Shown here: positions 55,434 through 63,585 of the stretch, piece by piece
How the letters are laid out: each line of letters begins with the position of its first letter
How positions within the stretch are numbered: position 1 is the first letter of the stretch
Origin: a bacterium
GTDB lineage: Bacteria; BMS3Abin14
Assembly: GCA_020350725.1 (NCBI GenBank)
Contig: CP070719.1
Span: 2,410,897 to 2,474,896 of the forward strand
DNA length: 64,000 nucleotides
Reading direction: 5' to 3'
Translations under genes and position numbers: made by a program
The notes under the pieces: model-generated
Seen by the model: only the letters and a program-made list of their open reading frames with translations
What the model was told of the DNA's origin: nothing
The model's database searches: none

Positions 55434-57403
55434 GGCACAACTTCCTGCATGGCCTTCAGAACCTCGTCCATCCTCTGGATCTCGATGTCGGCGGCCGTGT
55501 AGAGGGCCAGGGCTTCCGCTCGATCCAGTTCGGCCGCCTTCTGGTCCGCCAGTTCCAGAATCCGTGCGGTCCTTTGATGGAAAAGGCTCGAACGGACATC
55601 ATCCAGGTCCCGAACAAGAGGTGACTGGAGACGTCCGATGGTGGTATCGACCTCCCTCTCCGCCTCACTCAAACGCTGCCGGCGATCCCGCAGCAATTCA
55701 AGGGCTCTGTTCAGCTTGTGCATCAGCCTCTGGAGGGTCATCATCTCGCCGATGACCCTCGACCTGATGTTGGATTCGTAACGCACCGCCTCACCCTTCA
55801 CCAGAAGCCAGATCTTCCCCTCGATCCCCTTTATCTCGGACCGGATACCGGTCAGCCTTTGCCGGCTGTCGATGAGTCCCCGGTAGGCGTTTTCCCGTAT
55901 GATGTTCAGCTGCCGCTCCTCCTCGGTCGACGCCGGAGAAGCACTTCGAATTCTCTCGATCACCGTGGAAAACGCCCCGATCTTGCTGATGTCCGCTTGG
56001 GCCACGTCCATCTTTTTCTGAAGCGTCGATACCCTCCCCAGGAGGTCCATGACCCTGTCCGAGGCAAAATCCTTCAGGGACGCGTTTTCGAAGGCCGCAG
56101 CAAGCTCCGCCTGGAAGGAGGGGAGGCGTTCCTGGGCTCTCTCGAGGCTCTCCTTGATGGAGGTTATATTCTTACTCTCCCCTGCCAGCCAGTCGATCTC
56201 CCATCGAAAGAGATCGACAGCCTTGCCGTGCATCCGGCTGAGCTTTTCGATGTCCTTCTCCATCTGGTTGACGCCCTTGATCAGGAATGTGCTTCTGGTA
56301 ACCGTCCGGTCCTTTGCTGTTTCGATAATCCAGTTCCTGATGAAGGATGGCGTCCTCGCCAGGGTTTCCTCCGGGGGGACATCGCCGTCGACCGCGGCCT
56401 CCAGGAGGACGAAGAGGTCGCTTCCGGTCCCGAAGTCACGTTCTGTCAGGGAACGGAGCCACTGTCTGTAATCCGAGAGGCGTTTGACCTCCCTGGTCAA
56501 GATCTCTCCTGCATTCCCGTAGAGGCCCAGGTCGCGATAGATAACAGCCAGATCAACGGCAGCCTGCCGGGAGATCTCCGAGTAGGGGAAAGATTCCATC
56601 AGTTCCTGGAATCGAACCGCCGCACCCGTTAAGTCCCCCAGCCTGATCAGGGCCCATCCAAGGCCATACAGCGCCTCAGGAGCGAATGGACTGGACGGGG
56701 GCAGGGTCAGGAAAGAATGCCGCGCACCCTCATGATCCTTCAGTTCGAGATGGGAAAAACCCCTGATAAGATAGATGAGATCCGTGATGCCCGACGTCTC
56801 CGAAGACCTGTAGGACTGGAGGACGGAGACGGAATCTTCCCTGCTATTGGAGACCACACTCCATTTCGCCTCCGTGAGGATCGACAGTGATGTCTGGGGA
56901 AGGGCCGCCTCCCTGCGGAAGGCGAGGAGGTCTCCAGCCCTCTTCGTCTGTCCCTCTTCCAGCAGGTACGCTGCGAGGCGAACGGCGGCGTCATCGGGGA
57001 TGCCCGTGTCAACAGTTTCCGGGACAGGCACGGTCAGGCCGGGAAGGATCCTGGAGAGATCGATGTAATTCTTGAGCGCCTCACCCCACCATCGGTCATC
57101 AGGCCCATTGTTCTGGAGGTAGTCCTCGAGGACCCGGGCGGCCCGGGCGAAAAAGCCCCTTTTCATGAGGGTCAGGGCGAGAAAGTAGGTTCCCGTCGGT
57201 CGGCTGGGCTGGTCCGCCCCGCTCCTCTGCAGGACGCCGAGATGGTCGGACTGGTAGTGACTGTTGATAATAAGCCTGTCCGCAGTCTCCTGATCCGGCG
57301 GGAGAGGGGACCTGATCGTGATGGTCTCCGCGTGGACTCCGGTCAGGAGTCCCAGGAACAGAAGAGTGCCTGCGATAATGGACGCCGGGAAAGGCCTCCT
57401 CAA
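55430..57403 (-). CDS. Exported TPR and coiled-coil protein
   Basis: The 657-residue protein has a signal peptide (IIAGTLLFLGLLTGVHAE), TPR-like repeats in its first half (TYFLALTLMKRGFFARAARVLED, ALYGLGWALIRLGDLTGAAV) and a long coiled coil in the second half (MEKDIEKLSRMHGKAVDLF to the end). The start appears to be TTG at 57403, since AAAGGAG is eight bases upstream and no ATG/GTG fits. It overlaps the next gene by four bases. No family name can be given, but it belongs to the same machine by position. Confidence 0.8.
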   Translation of the reverse strand: MRRPFPASIIAGTLLFLGLLTGVHAETITIRSPLPPDQETADRLIINSHYQSDHLGVLQRSGADQPSRPTGTYFLALTLMKRGFFARAARVLEDYLQNNGPDDRWWGEALKNYIDLSRILPGLTVPVPETVDTGIPDDAAVRLAAYLLEEGQTKRAGDLLAFRREAALPQTSLSILTEAKWSVVSNSREDSVSVLQSYRSSETSGITDLIYLIRGFSHLELKDHEGARHSFLTLPPSSPFAPEALYGLGWALIRLGDLTGAAVRFQELMESFPYSEISRQAAVDLAVIYRDLGLYGNAGEILTREVKRLSDYRQWLRSLTERDFGTGSDLFVLLEAAVDGDVPPEETLARTPSFIRNWIIETAKDRTVTRSTFLIKGVNQMEKDIEKLSRMHGKAVDLFRWEIDWLAGESKNITSIKESLERAQERLPSFQAELAAAFENASLKDFASDRVMDLLGRVSTLQKKMDVAQADISKIGAFSTVIERIRSASPASTEEERQLNIIRENAYRGLIDSRQRLTGIRSEIKGIEGKIWLLVKGEAVRYESNIRSRVIGEMMTLQRLMHKLNRALELLRDRRQRLSEAEREVDTTIGRLQSPLVRDLDDVRSSLFHQRTARILELADQKAAELDRAEALALYTAADIEIQRMDEVLKAMQEVVP

Positions 57404-57404
57404 T

Positions 57405-57989
57405 TCAGAACTCCTTTGCCCAGTACTTGGCCGAAAGAATGTAGCTGGCGCCCCGGTTCATATCCTTGGTAGACAGGATGATCTCGACAAAGTTAGAGGA
57501 AGCCCGGCGGGGTTCGAACTTGAACACCGCCTTGATCGATTGCCCGGCGGGATCAGCCGCCGCATTCGAACGCATGAGGCCCTGGACGGTGATGTTGTGG
57601 GTGCCGGGTTCGATGACGCCCGAGTATATCTCGAGAGCGCCTCCCTTCAGGAGAACGAGCCTGTCTGCCTCCGACAGCTGCCTGGCGGCAAGCAGTTGAC
57701 CGTCGACCCGGAATTCCAGCGACAGGGGTGTGGACTCCCTGTGGTCTGCCTGTGAGAAGAAGATCGAGAATGAAGTGACCTTCGGATCGATAAGGTCCTC
57801 CAGGAGGCCGTCCACCTTTTGCTCCAGAGTGACCAGTTCCTGTTCGATCTCCGTGAGCTCCTCCTCGAGCGCGTCGAGGGACTCGGAATCGGCGTCCGCC
57901 CTGCAGACGGTACCCGAGAGGGAATACACCGCCACGATGATCAGCAGGAAGAGGGTCAGGGCGGGGCCCCGACTAAGGGTTCGTTTCAT
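57405..57989 (-). CDS. Exported protein with short coiled coil
   Basis: The 194-residue protein has a signal peptide (ALTLFLLIIVAVYSLSGTVCRA), an acidic coiled coil (SLDALEEELTEIEQELVTLEQK) and a beta-rich body (SLEFRVDGQLLAARQLSEAD, PGTHNITVQGLMR) that could be a small Ig-like domain. ATG at 57989 follows GGAGACCGG. The open frame upstream of it is a translated tandem repeat (IGDWS units) and not protein. It is one base from the following TPR gene. Confidence 0.75.
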   Translation of the reverse strand: MKRTLSRGPALTLFLLIIVAVYSLSGTVCRADADSESLDALEEELTEIEQELVTLEQKVDGLLEDLIDPKVTSFSIFFSQADHRESTPLSLEFRVDGQLLAARQLSEADRLVLLKGGALEIYSGVIEPGTHNITVQGLMRSNAAADPAGQSIKAVFKFEPRRASSNFVEIILSTKDMNRGASYILSAKYWAKEF

Positions 57990-58032
57990 ATCCGGTCTCC
58001 TGAAGGGCTTCTGTTGCTGCAGAGCCCCTGAG

Positions 58033-58138
58033 CAATCTCTGTTGCTCTCATCTCTATTGCTCCAATCTCCAATGCTCCAATCTCCAATGCTCCAATCTCC
58101 AATGCTCCAATCTCCAATCTCTAATGCTCTAATCTCTA
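58033..58138. repeat. Tandem 15-bp repeat array
   Basis: Three exact copies of the 15-mer TCCAATCTCCAATGC (58061-58105) are followed by a copy with two changes and flanked by degenerate copies. The unit is a 7-mer plus an 8-mer, so it looks like a heptad array that has been amplified as a pair with one extra base. Confidence 0.9.
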
Positions 58139-58158
58139 CAAATCGATCTCCCTGTCTC

Positions 58159-59595
58159 TCACCGGGAGACAAAAACACCCTCCGGAAGGGAAAAACGGGT
58201 TGCCGTCCACTCCGAACCGGCCCCGGGGGACATCGTTACCGGGCCGAATACACGGGTGATCCTTCTGGCCGGGTCCGCCGGATGGAAGACCATCGTTATC
58301 TTCGCCTGGCACGGCTCCCCCGTCCGCGAGTGATGGTATCGTGCGCCGATGGTATAGGTTCCCGCCAGGCCCTCCAGCAGGCTGAAGATCTCTGGGCCGA
58401 ATCCATCCTGGTCGTCGAGGTCCAGACCGCCTCCCGGGATGGCCTCGTCGCTCTCGTAAGGGTCCAGGGCGCCGTAATAGGTGTGCCTTCTATCCGGGCC
58501 CCATACGTGCAGGTCCAGGTCGACACCCGCCTTGTCCCACGTGAGGTAGACAACAAGATCCTTGGGGGCCATATTGATCGTCTTTACCGATATGTTGGGA
58601 CTGGTGGCCGATTTTCCAAAGATGTCCAGCACCTCCACCTTGATCTCGTTCCTGTCCCTGAGGAGGACCACCGGCTGGCTGAAGCTGCCCCCTCGATCGA
58701 TGTCGATCCTCCTCGGCGAATCGTTCAGAAACAGATAGGCCTCCTTGAGGGGTATGGCCGACTGGATCCTGCCGGCAACCTCGATGACGGGCGAAGTTGT
58801 CGTGTTGAAAACGTCTCCGTCCCTGGGCCGAAACAGTTCCACTTCCGGCGGCGGGGGGAGGTACGTCACCGTTACCTGATCCCTGCCGGAGTTTCCCCTG
58901 CCGTCCCAGGCCATGACCTCGATGGAGTTCTCCCCCTTGTTGAGAACGGCCTCACTCTCGATCCTGGAATTCTGGACGGCAACGAGGCTGGAGATTCCGT
59001 TGACCGTGACAAGGGCGGTGGCGGATCCGCTCTCGACGATTGCCCTCACTTTCTGAAATGCCCTGTTCACGGTGCCGGAGGAAGGTTCGAGGATGAGCAC
59101 TCTCCTGGAACCTGTGTCCACGGGCGCGGCGGGCTGGACGGCTTTGGTTTGGGGCGTCGCAAGGCTGAGGACGACCCTTCTGTTCGGAGCCTGGTCCAGA
59201 AACCCGCCGTGGGCGACGACAGGTGATGATTCTCCCTCTGTTTCCACACGCATCCTCGTGGCGGGGAGCACATTTTCCCTGATCAACTCGAGGACTATCT
59301 CTCTGGCGTAATGGTGGCCGATGGCCAGGTTCTGGTCGGGCGAGCCGATGGTGTCCGTATGCCCTGTGACCGTAACGGTGAGGGAGAGATCCTTCTCCAG
59401 AAGGCTCTTCAGCCTGCTCAGGGCCGCTTTTTCATCAGGTGTCGCGCTGCTGTATCTCCAGAAGGGAGTCAGGGTCAAATACATTCTCCCTTTATCCGAG
59501 CCGGAACCGACACCCGCTCTTTTGGTGGCTGCTTTTCCGGCCAGGGGAAGGAGGATGACTGCAAGGATGATGTAGACACACAGAGGAGTACGCAT
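58159..59595 (-). CDS. OmpA-domain protein with C-terminal DUF2135-like domain
   Basis: The 478-residue exported protein has a signal peptide (VYIILAVILLPLAGKAA). An OmpA-like peptidoglycan-binding domain follows (about 40-150; VTVTGHTDTIGSPDQNLAIG and NRRVVLSL), then one or two Ig-like segments (about 170-340). The C-terminal DUF2135/YfaP-type domain has LVVYLTWDKAGVDLDLHVWG. It is first in the operon. It may tether the machine to the cell wall and present a surface domain. The distance to the next gene (169 bases) is filled by the tandem array, which may hold a second promoter. Confidence 0.87.
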   Translation of the reverse strand: MRTPLCVYIILAVILLPLAGKAATKRAGVGSGSDKGRMYLTLTPFWRYSSATPDEKAALSRLKSLLEKDLSLTVTVTGHTDTIGSPDQNLAIGHHYAREIVLELIRENVLPATRMRVETEGESSPVVAHGGFLDQAPNRRVVLSLATPQTKAVQPAAPVDTGSRRVLILEPSSGTVNRAFQKVRAIVESGSATALVTVNGISSLVAVQNSRIESEAVLNKGENSIEVMAWDGRGNSGRDQVTVTYLPPPPEVELFRPRDGDVFNTTTSPVIEVAGRIQSAIPLKEAYLFLNDSPRRIDIDRGGSFSQPVVLLRDRNEIKVEVLDIFGKSATSPNISVKTINMAPKDLVVYLTWDKAGVDLDLHVWGPDRRHTYYGALDPYESDEAIPGGGLDLDDQDGFGPEIFSLLEGLAGTYTIGARYHHSRTGEPCQAKITMVFHPADPARRITRVFGPVTMSPGAGSEWTATRFSLPEGVFVSR

Positions 59596-59755
59596 CAGGT
59601 TTATTTATCACGCAGGTAAGCCAGTTTCAAGAAAAGTACCGTGCCGATAAATTCGATCAGCCGGGCAATGACCTTTCCGCGCTGCCCGCCCTTTAAAGCA
59701 GGCTTTTACACCCGCCCTTTCAGAGTTGGTGGTCCTCCTTGCCGGATCACTCGGC

Positions 59756-59797
59756 ACAACTGAAAACTGGAAAGTGGAAACGGTAAACTGTAAACTC
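59756..59797. repeat. Degenerate 7-bp-period array before a start codon
   Basis: Six heptads (AAAACTG, GAAAGTG, TAAACTG, TAAACTC and others) end five bases before the GTG of ppx, occupying the place of its ribosome site. Its units resemble those at 11016-11036. Confidence 0.85.
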
Positions 59798-59802
59798 TTC
59801 GC

Positions 59803-60747
59803 GTGAACAGGGAATCGGCAAGAGTAGCGGCCATCGATGTCGGAACGAATACCATCAGATGCCTGATGGGCCGATATTCAGGTGGCGGACTCATGCGCGA
59901 CCGGATCAGGAGGGAGATCGTCCGGCTCGGGGGGGGACTTCGTCTGAACGGTGACATGTCCCGGCCGGCCATGGCCCGTGCTCTCGGTCTCTTCGATGAA
60001 TTCGCCTCCTCCATGCGGCAATGGGGTACCGAGAGGGCCTGGGCGGTGGGGACCAGCGCGCTCAGGGAAGCTCCGTCCGCCGGTGTCTTTCTGGACTCGG
60101 CCCGAAAAACCCTGGGCTTTGAGTTGGAGGTCATAAACGGCGACGAGGAGGCCAGGCTCACGTCCGTGGGTGTTCAGGCCGGTGTGGGCAGGATCAACGA
60201 CGGTGTCATCCTCGACATTGGAGGGGGAAGCACGGAGTTTGCCCGGCTGGAGGGAGGCAGGGAGGCGGGCAGGACAAGCATCCCCGAAGGGGTCGTTCAC
60301 CTGACGGAACGTTTCCTGCATTCCGATCCGCCGTCCGGCCAGGAACTCCTCGCGATCAGGGAGTCGGTGAGGGAACTTATGGCTGATCTCCCGCTCGGCG
60401 GGACCACGCTTGTCGCCACGGCGGGCACACCCACTACGTTGGCCGCCCTGGATTTGGCCATTGACGAATACGATCCCACTTTGGTAAATGGTCACGTCCT
60501 CTCCCGTGAACGCGTCTCCGGCCTCGTTCAAAAACTGTGCTCGCTGACTTCGTCCCAGAGGCTGGCTCTGCCGGGGATGGAAAGGGGAAGGGAAGACCTT
60601 ATCGTCGCGGGGGCCATTATCATCGATGAACTCATGGATCGATGGCAATACGATGAACTCCTGGTCAGCGACTGGGGACTTCTCGAGGGTATCGCCATCG
60701 AATGCGCCGTGGCCGGAAGGGGATACGAGATTGGGAAAGGAGCATAG
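59803..60747 (+). CDS. Ppx/GppA-family phosphatase
   Basis: This exopolyphosphatase or guanosine pentaphosphatase belongs to the actin-like ATPase fold. The 314-residue product is the short form, with VAAIDVGTNTIRCLMGRYS at the start and VILDIGGGSTEFARLEG near residue 135 as phosphate loops. The GTG start at 59803 has no Shine-Dalgarno sequence because a heptad array precedes it. The stop is also at the edge of an array. Whether it acts on polyphosphate or pppGpp cannot be told. Confidence 0.9.
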   Translation: MNRESARVAAIDVGTNTIRCLMGRYSGGGLMRDRIRREIVRLGGGLRLNGDMSRPAMARALGLFDEFASSMRQWGTERAWAVGTSALREAPSAGVFLDSARKTLGFELEVINGDEEARLTSVGVQAGVGRINDGVILDIGGGSTEFARLEGGREAGRTSIPEGVVHLTERFLHSDPPSGQELLAIRESVRELMADLPLGGTTLVATAGTPTTLAALDLAIDEYDPTLVNGHVLSRERVSGLVQKLCSLTSSQRLALPGMERGREDLIVAGAIIIDELMDRWQYDELLVSDWGLLEGIAIECAVAGRGYEIGKGA

Positions 60748-60774
60748 TCTGAAATCCAAAATCCAAGGGCCGAA
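60747..60774. repeat. Degenerate 7-bp-period array at a stop codon
   Basis: Four heptads (GTCTGAA, ATCCAAA, ATCCAAG, GGCCGAA) start at the last base of the ppx stop. An inverted-type block follows at 60795-60829. Confidence 0.75.
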
Positions 60775-60794
60775 AGATAAACCTTTTCCAGGTG

Positions 60795-60829
60795 TTCATT
60801 TTGGTTTTTGGATTTGAGATCTTGGATTG
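60795..60829. repeat. Degenerate 7-bp-period array before a start codon
   Basis: Five heptads (TGGTTTT, TGGATTT, TGGATTG and others) end eight bases before the tyrS start. They are complementary in style to the block at 60747, so the two could pair in RNA. Confidence 0.75.
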
Positions 60830-60837
60830 AACTGTTT

Positions 60838-62052
60838 ATGGACCGAAAAACTGAAGTAAAGCGCCAGATGGAGATCATTGCCCGCGGGGTGGTCGATTTC
60901 ATATCCCACGAGGAGCTCGCGGGGAAACTGGACCGTTCCCTGGAGACCGGGGTCCCGATCCGGGTCAAGGCGGGCTTCGATCCCACCGCCCCGGACCTCC
61001 ATCTGGGGCACACCGTTCTCCTCCACAAGATGAAACATTTTCAGGACCTCGGCCATCACGTCCTCTTTCTCATAGGTGACTTCACCGGGATGATCGGCGA
61101 TCCGACGGGAAGGTCTGAGACGCGGCAGGCGCTCTCGGAGGATGAGGTGCGGGTTAACGCCATGACCTACCAGGAACAGACCTTCAAGATCCTGGACCCC
61201 GACAGGACGGAGGTCGTTTTCAACAGCACCTGGATGAAGGAGATGGGCGCTCAGGATCTCATCGAATTGGCTGCAAGATACAGTGTGGCCAGGATGCTGG
61301 AGAGGGATGATTTCCGGAAGAGGTACACGGAACAGAGGCATATCAGCATCCACGAGTTCCTGTATCCGCTTGTGCAGGGCTACGACTCTGTGGCCATCAG
61401 GGCCGATGTGGAGCTGGGCGGCACGGATCAGAAATTCAACCTCCTCGTCGGCAGAGACCTCCAGAGGAGCTTCGGCCAGGAACCCCAGGTGGTTATCACG
61501 ATGCCTCTTCTGGAGGGAACCGACGGCGTCCAGAAGATGAGCAAGTCATACAACAATTACGTAGGGGTGACCGACACACCTTCGGAAATGCACGGCAAGC
61601 TGATGTCCATCTCCGATGAGCTCATGATCCGCTATTACGAGCTCCTCAGCTCCATAAGCAACGAGGAGCTTGAAAAACTGCAAAGGGATATCGAATCGGG
61701 GACAGTCCACCCCATGGAGGCCAAACATGCCCTCGCCAGGGAGATCATTACCCGTTATCACGGCGAGGAAGAGGCGGTCCAGGCCCGGCAAGGCTTCGAG
61801 AGTGTCTTCTCCCGGCGGGAAACACCCGAGGAGATGCCCGTATTCAGCCTGGGTGGTCAGACCAAGTGGATCGCGCATGTCATAGTTGAGGCGGGGCTGG
61901 CAAAGAGCACGTCTGAGGCCATTAGGCTTGCCGCCTCCGGAGCGGTGAGCATCGACGGCGAGAAAGTCACGGACAGGGATCTGGAACTCTCTCCGGGCCC
62001 GGAGAGAGTCCTCAAGGTTGGAAAGAGGCGATTTCTGAGGATCGTTGAATAA
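60838..62052 (+). CDS. tyrS: Tyrosyl-tRNA synthetase
   Basis: This enzyme charges tRNA-Tyr. The 404-residue product has the class I signature [20 protein letters not shown] (HIGH-like) near residue 53, the tyrosine-site segment [25 protein letters not shown] in [12 protein letters not shown] and a C-terminal S4 RNA-binding domain. ATG at 60838 is chosen over an in-frame ATG at 60808 that lies within a repeat array. No T-box is visible. Confidence 0.97.
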   Translation: MDRKTEVKRQMEIIARGVVDFISHEELAGKLDRSLETGVPIRVKAGFDPTAPDLHLGHTVLLHKMKHFQDLGHHVLFLIGDFTGMIGDPTGRSETRQALSEDEVRVNAMTYQEQTFKILDPDRTEVVFNSTWMKEMGAQDLIELAARYSVARMLERDDFRKRYTEQRHISIHEFLYPLVQGYDSVAIRADVELGGTDQKFNLLVGRDLQRSFGQEPQVVITMPLLEGTDGVQKMSKSYNNYVGVTDTPSEMHGKLMSISDELMIRYYELLSSISNEELEKLQRDIESGTVHPMEAKHALAREIITRYHGEEEAVQARQGFESVFSRRETPEEMPVFSLGGQTKWIAHVIVEAGLAKSTSEAIRLAASGAVSIDGEKVTDRDLELSPGPERVLKVGKRRFLRIVE

Positions 62053-62153
62053 TTCCTGTCGACGGGGCGGGAATGCGGCTAAAATGATACAAACGGGACT
62101 GTGCGGGGAAGGGATCCTCTTTAGGGACGGCTCAGGCCCTCCAAAGGAAACAG

Positions 62154-63326
62154 ATGGAGCCTATGAACGGGAGAGATATAGACCTCAAGCAGGCCGCCAG
62201 GGTCCTGATCATTCTCTGCTTCGGGACCTTGCTCCCGTTGTCCGCCACGCCCACCCTCGCAGGGCCTCTCCACACCCCCCAGAAGAGTCTCACCGTTGAT
62301 CCCAACCTTATCCTGAAACCCAGGGCTCCCGGATTCAGCGACGGTCCCCTGTCAAAAAGGGCTCTGGAAAGGGCCTATTCGCCTGAGGTGAAGGTCCAGC
62401 TGGAGCACTTTCTCACCGACAAGCGAGAGGACATTCGCAGGGCCATTTCACTGTCCACCCGTTACCTTGACGAGATCCTGCCCATCCTCGAGAGGCACGG
62501 ACTACCCCGCGAATTGGCATATCTGTGCATCATAGAGAGCGGATACCGATACCAGGCGAGGAGTTACGCCGGCGCAGTGGGTATGTGGCAGATGATCAGG
62601 GCGACCTCGAGCCGCTTCGGACTCAGGACGAACACCTGGGAGGACGAGCGGCTCGATTTCAGCAGGAGCACGGACGGGGCTGCCCGTTTTTTCAGATACC
62701 TCCTGGCCCTTTTCGAGGACTGGGATCACGTTCTGGCCGCATATAATGCAGGGGAAGGGCGGGTCCGCCATGCTATTGCCCGTGCCAGGAAGCGCGGACT
62801 CGAGCCGGTGATGGAGAACCTTCAGCTTCCGAGAGAGACGAAGATCTACGTCCCTGCGTTCTATGCCGCTCTGCTTATCGCCATGGAGCCTGAACGCTAC
62901 GGCATATTCCCCGACTACCACCCGCCCATTGACTATCTCGAGGTCAGCGTCCCGGGGGGGGTGAAACTCGATGCGGTGGCGAACAAGCTTGAAACGGATA
63001 CGGAGGTTCTCAGGACCCTCAATCCGTCCATCAGGAGGGACAGGATCCCCCCCACAGGCAAGACCTTCACCCTGAGAGTCCCCTGCTACCTGGACCAGGA
63101 GTTTGTCCGGACCGCCGCCGTAGGTTTCAGCGAGGTCAAGTGGATCGAGTACCGGGTCAAAAAGGGTGATACGCTCTGGGATATCTCCCGTCGTTTCGGA
63201 GTGACCACCGGGATGATCGACAGGGTTCGGAGCAGGAGGGGCAGGAGGACCTCCCTGATCTACCCCGGAGAAATCCTTCTGATCCCCATTTCCGCCGTCA
63301 ACGATATTCCGGGAAGGTTCGGGTAA
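62154..63326 (+). CDS. Membrane-bound-type lytic transglycosylase with LysM (MltD-like)
   Basis: This peptidoglycan-cleaving enzyme has 390 residues. It has a signal-like hydrophobic start (VLIILCFGTLLPLSATPTLA) and an SLT/GH23 domain with the catalytic glutamate in LCIIESGYRYQARSYAGAVG and the helper motif VLAAYNAGEGRVRHAI. At the C-terminus is one clear LysM repeat (EYRVKKGDTLWDISRRFGVT). AAAGGAAACAG precedes ATG 62154; ATG 62163 is a close alternative. It lies just before the rRNA operon. Confidence 0.92.
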   Translation: MEPMNGRDIDLKQAARVLIILCFGTLLPLSATPTLAGPLHTPQKSLTVDPNLILKPRAPGFSDGPLSKRALERAYSPEVKVQLEHFLTDKREDIRRAISLSTRYLDEILPILERHGLPRELAYLCIIESGYRYQARSYAGAVGMWQMIRATSSRFGLRTNTWEDERLDFSRSTDGAARFFRYLLALFEDWDHVLAAYNAGEGRVRHAIARARKRGLEPVMENLQLPRETKIYVPAFYAALLIAMEPERYGIFPDYHPPIDYLEVSVPGGVKLDAVANKLETDTEVLRTLNPSIRRDRIPPTGKTFTLRVPCYLDQEFVRTAAVGFSEVKWIEYRVKKGDTLWDISRRFGVTTGMIDRVRSRRGRRTSLIYPGEILLIPISAVNDIPGRFG

Positions 63327-63353
63327 TATCGTCTTGGAGCCCGAAAAAACTAC

Positions 63354-63382
63354 TTGACACGCGGTAACGGAATGGATATATT
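63354..63382 (+). promoter_or_regulatory. rRNA operon promoter P1
   Basis: TTGACA at 63354-63359 and TATATT at 63377-63382 are 17 bases apart. The -35 box is a perfect sigma-70 match. It lies about 200 bases before the 16S start, and a CGCCCC/GGGGCG stem (63393-63398, 63410-63415) follows it. Confidence 0.85.
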
Positions 63383-63445
63383 CCGCCGCTGTCGCCCCGT
63401 AAGCTCCCAGGGGCGGGTCTTCTGAATGCAGTTGTCCACATTACC

Positions 63446-63474
63446 TTGACATTTGATACGAGCTTCGGTAATAG
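63446..63474 (+). promoter_or_regulatory. rRNA operon promoter P2
   Basis: A second TTGACA at 63446-63451 with TAATAG at 63469-63474, again spaced by 17 bases, gives the tandem promoter layout usual for rRNA operons. The leader CTTTGAAAACTAAATAGCG near 63502 is typical of rRNA leaders. Confidence 0.7.
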
Positions 63475-63585
63475 TTAAGTTACCGGAGTTTCGCTTCTGG
63501 TCTTTGAAAACTAAATAGCGACAGCTTCAACCGTCTGGGCAAGTCATTTTTTTTGAATCAGAAAACCTTACGGTTTTCCAGGATT

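Noticed and set aside
58033-58138. Possible CRISPR array
   Set aside because: The units are contiguous 15-mers without spacers, and no cas gene is present.
57990-58178. N-terminal extension of the 194-residue exported protein, with IGDWS repeats
   Set aside because: The repeats are translated tandem 15-mers; the ATG at 57989 has a ribosome site and is followed by a signal peptide.
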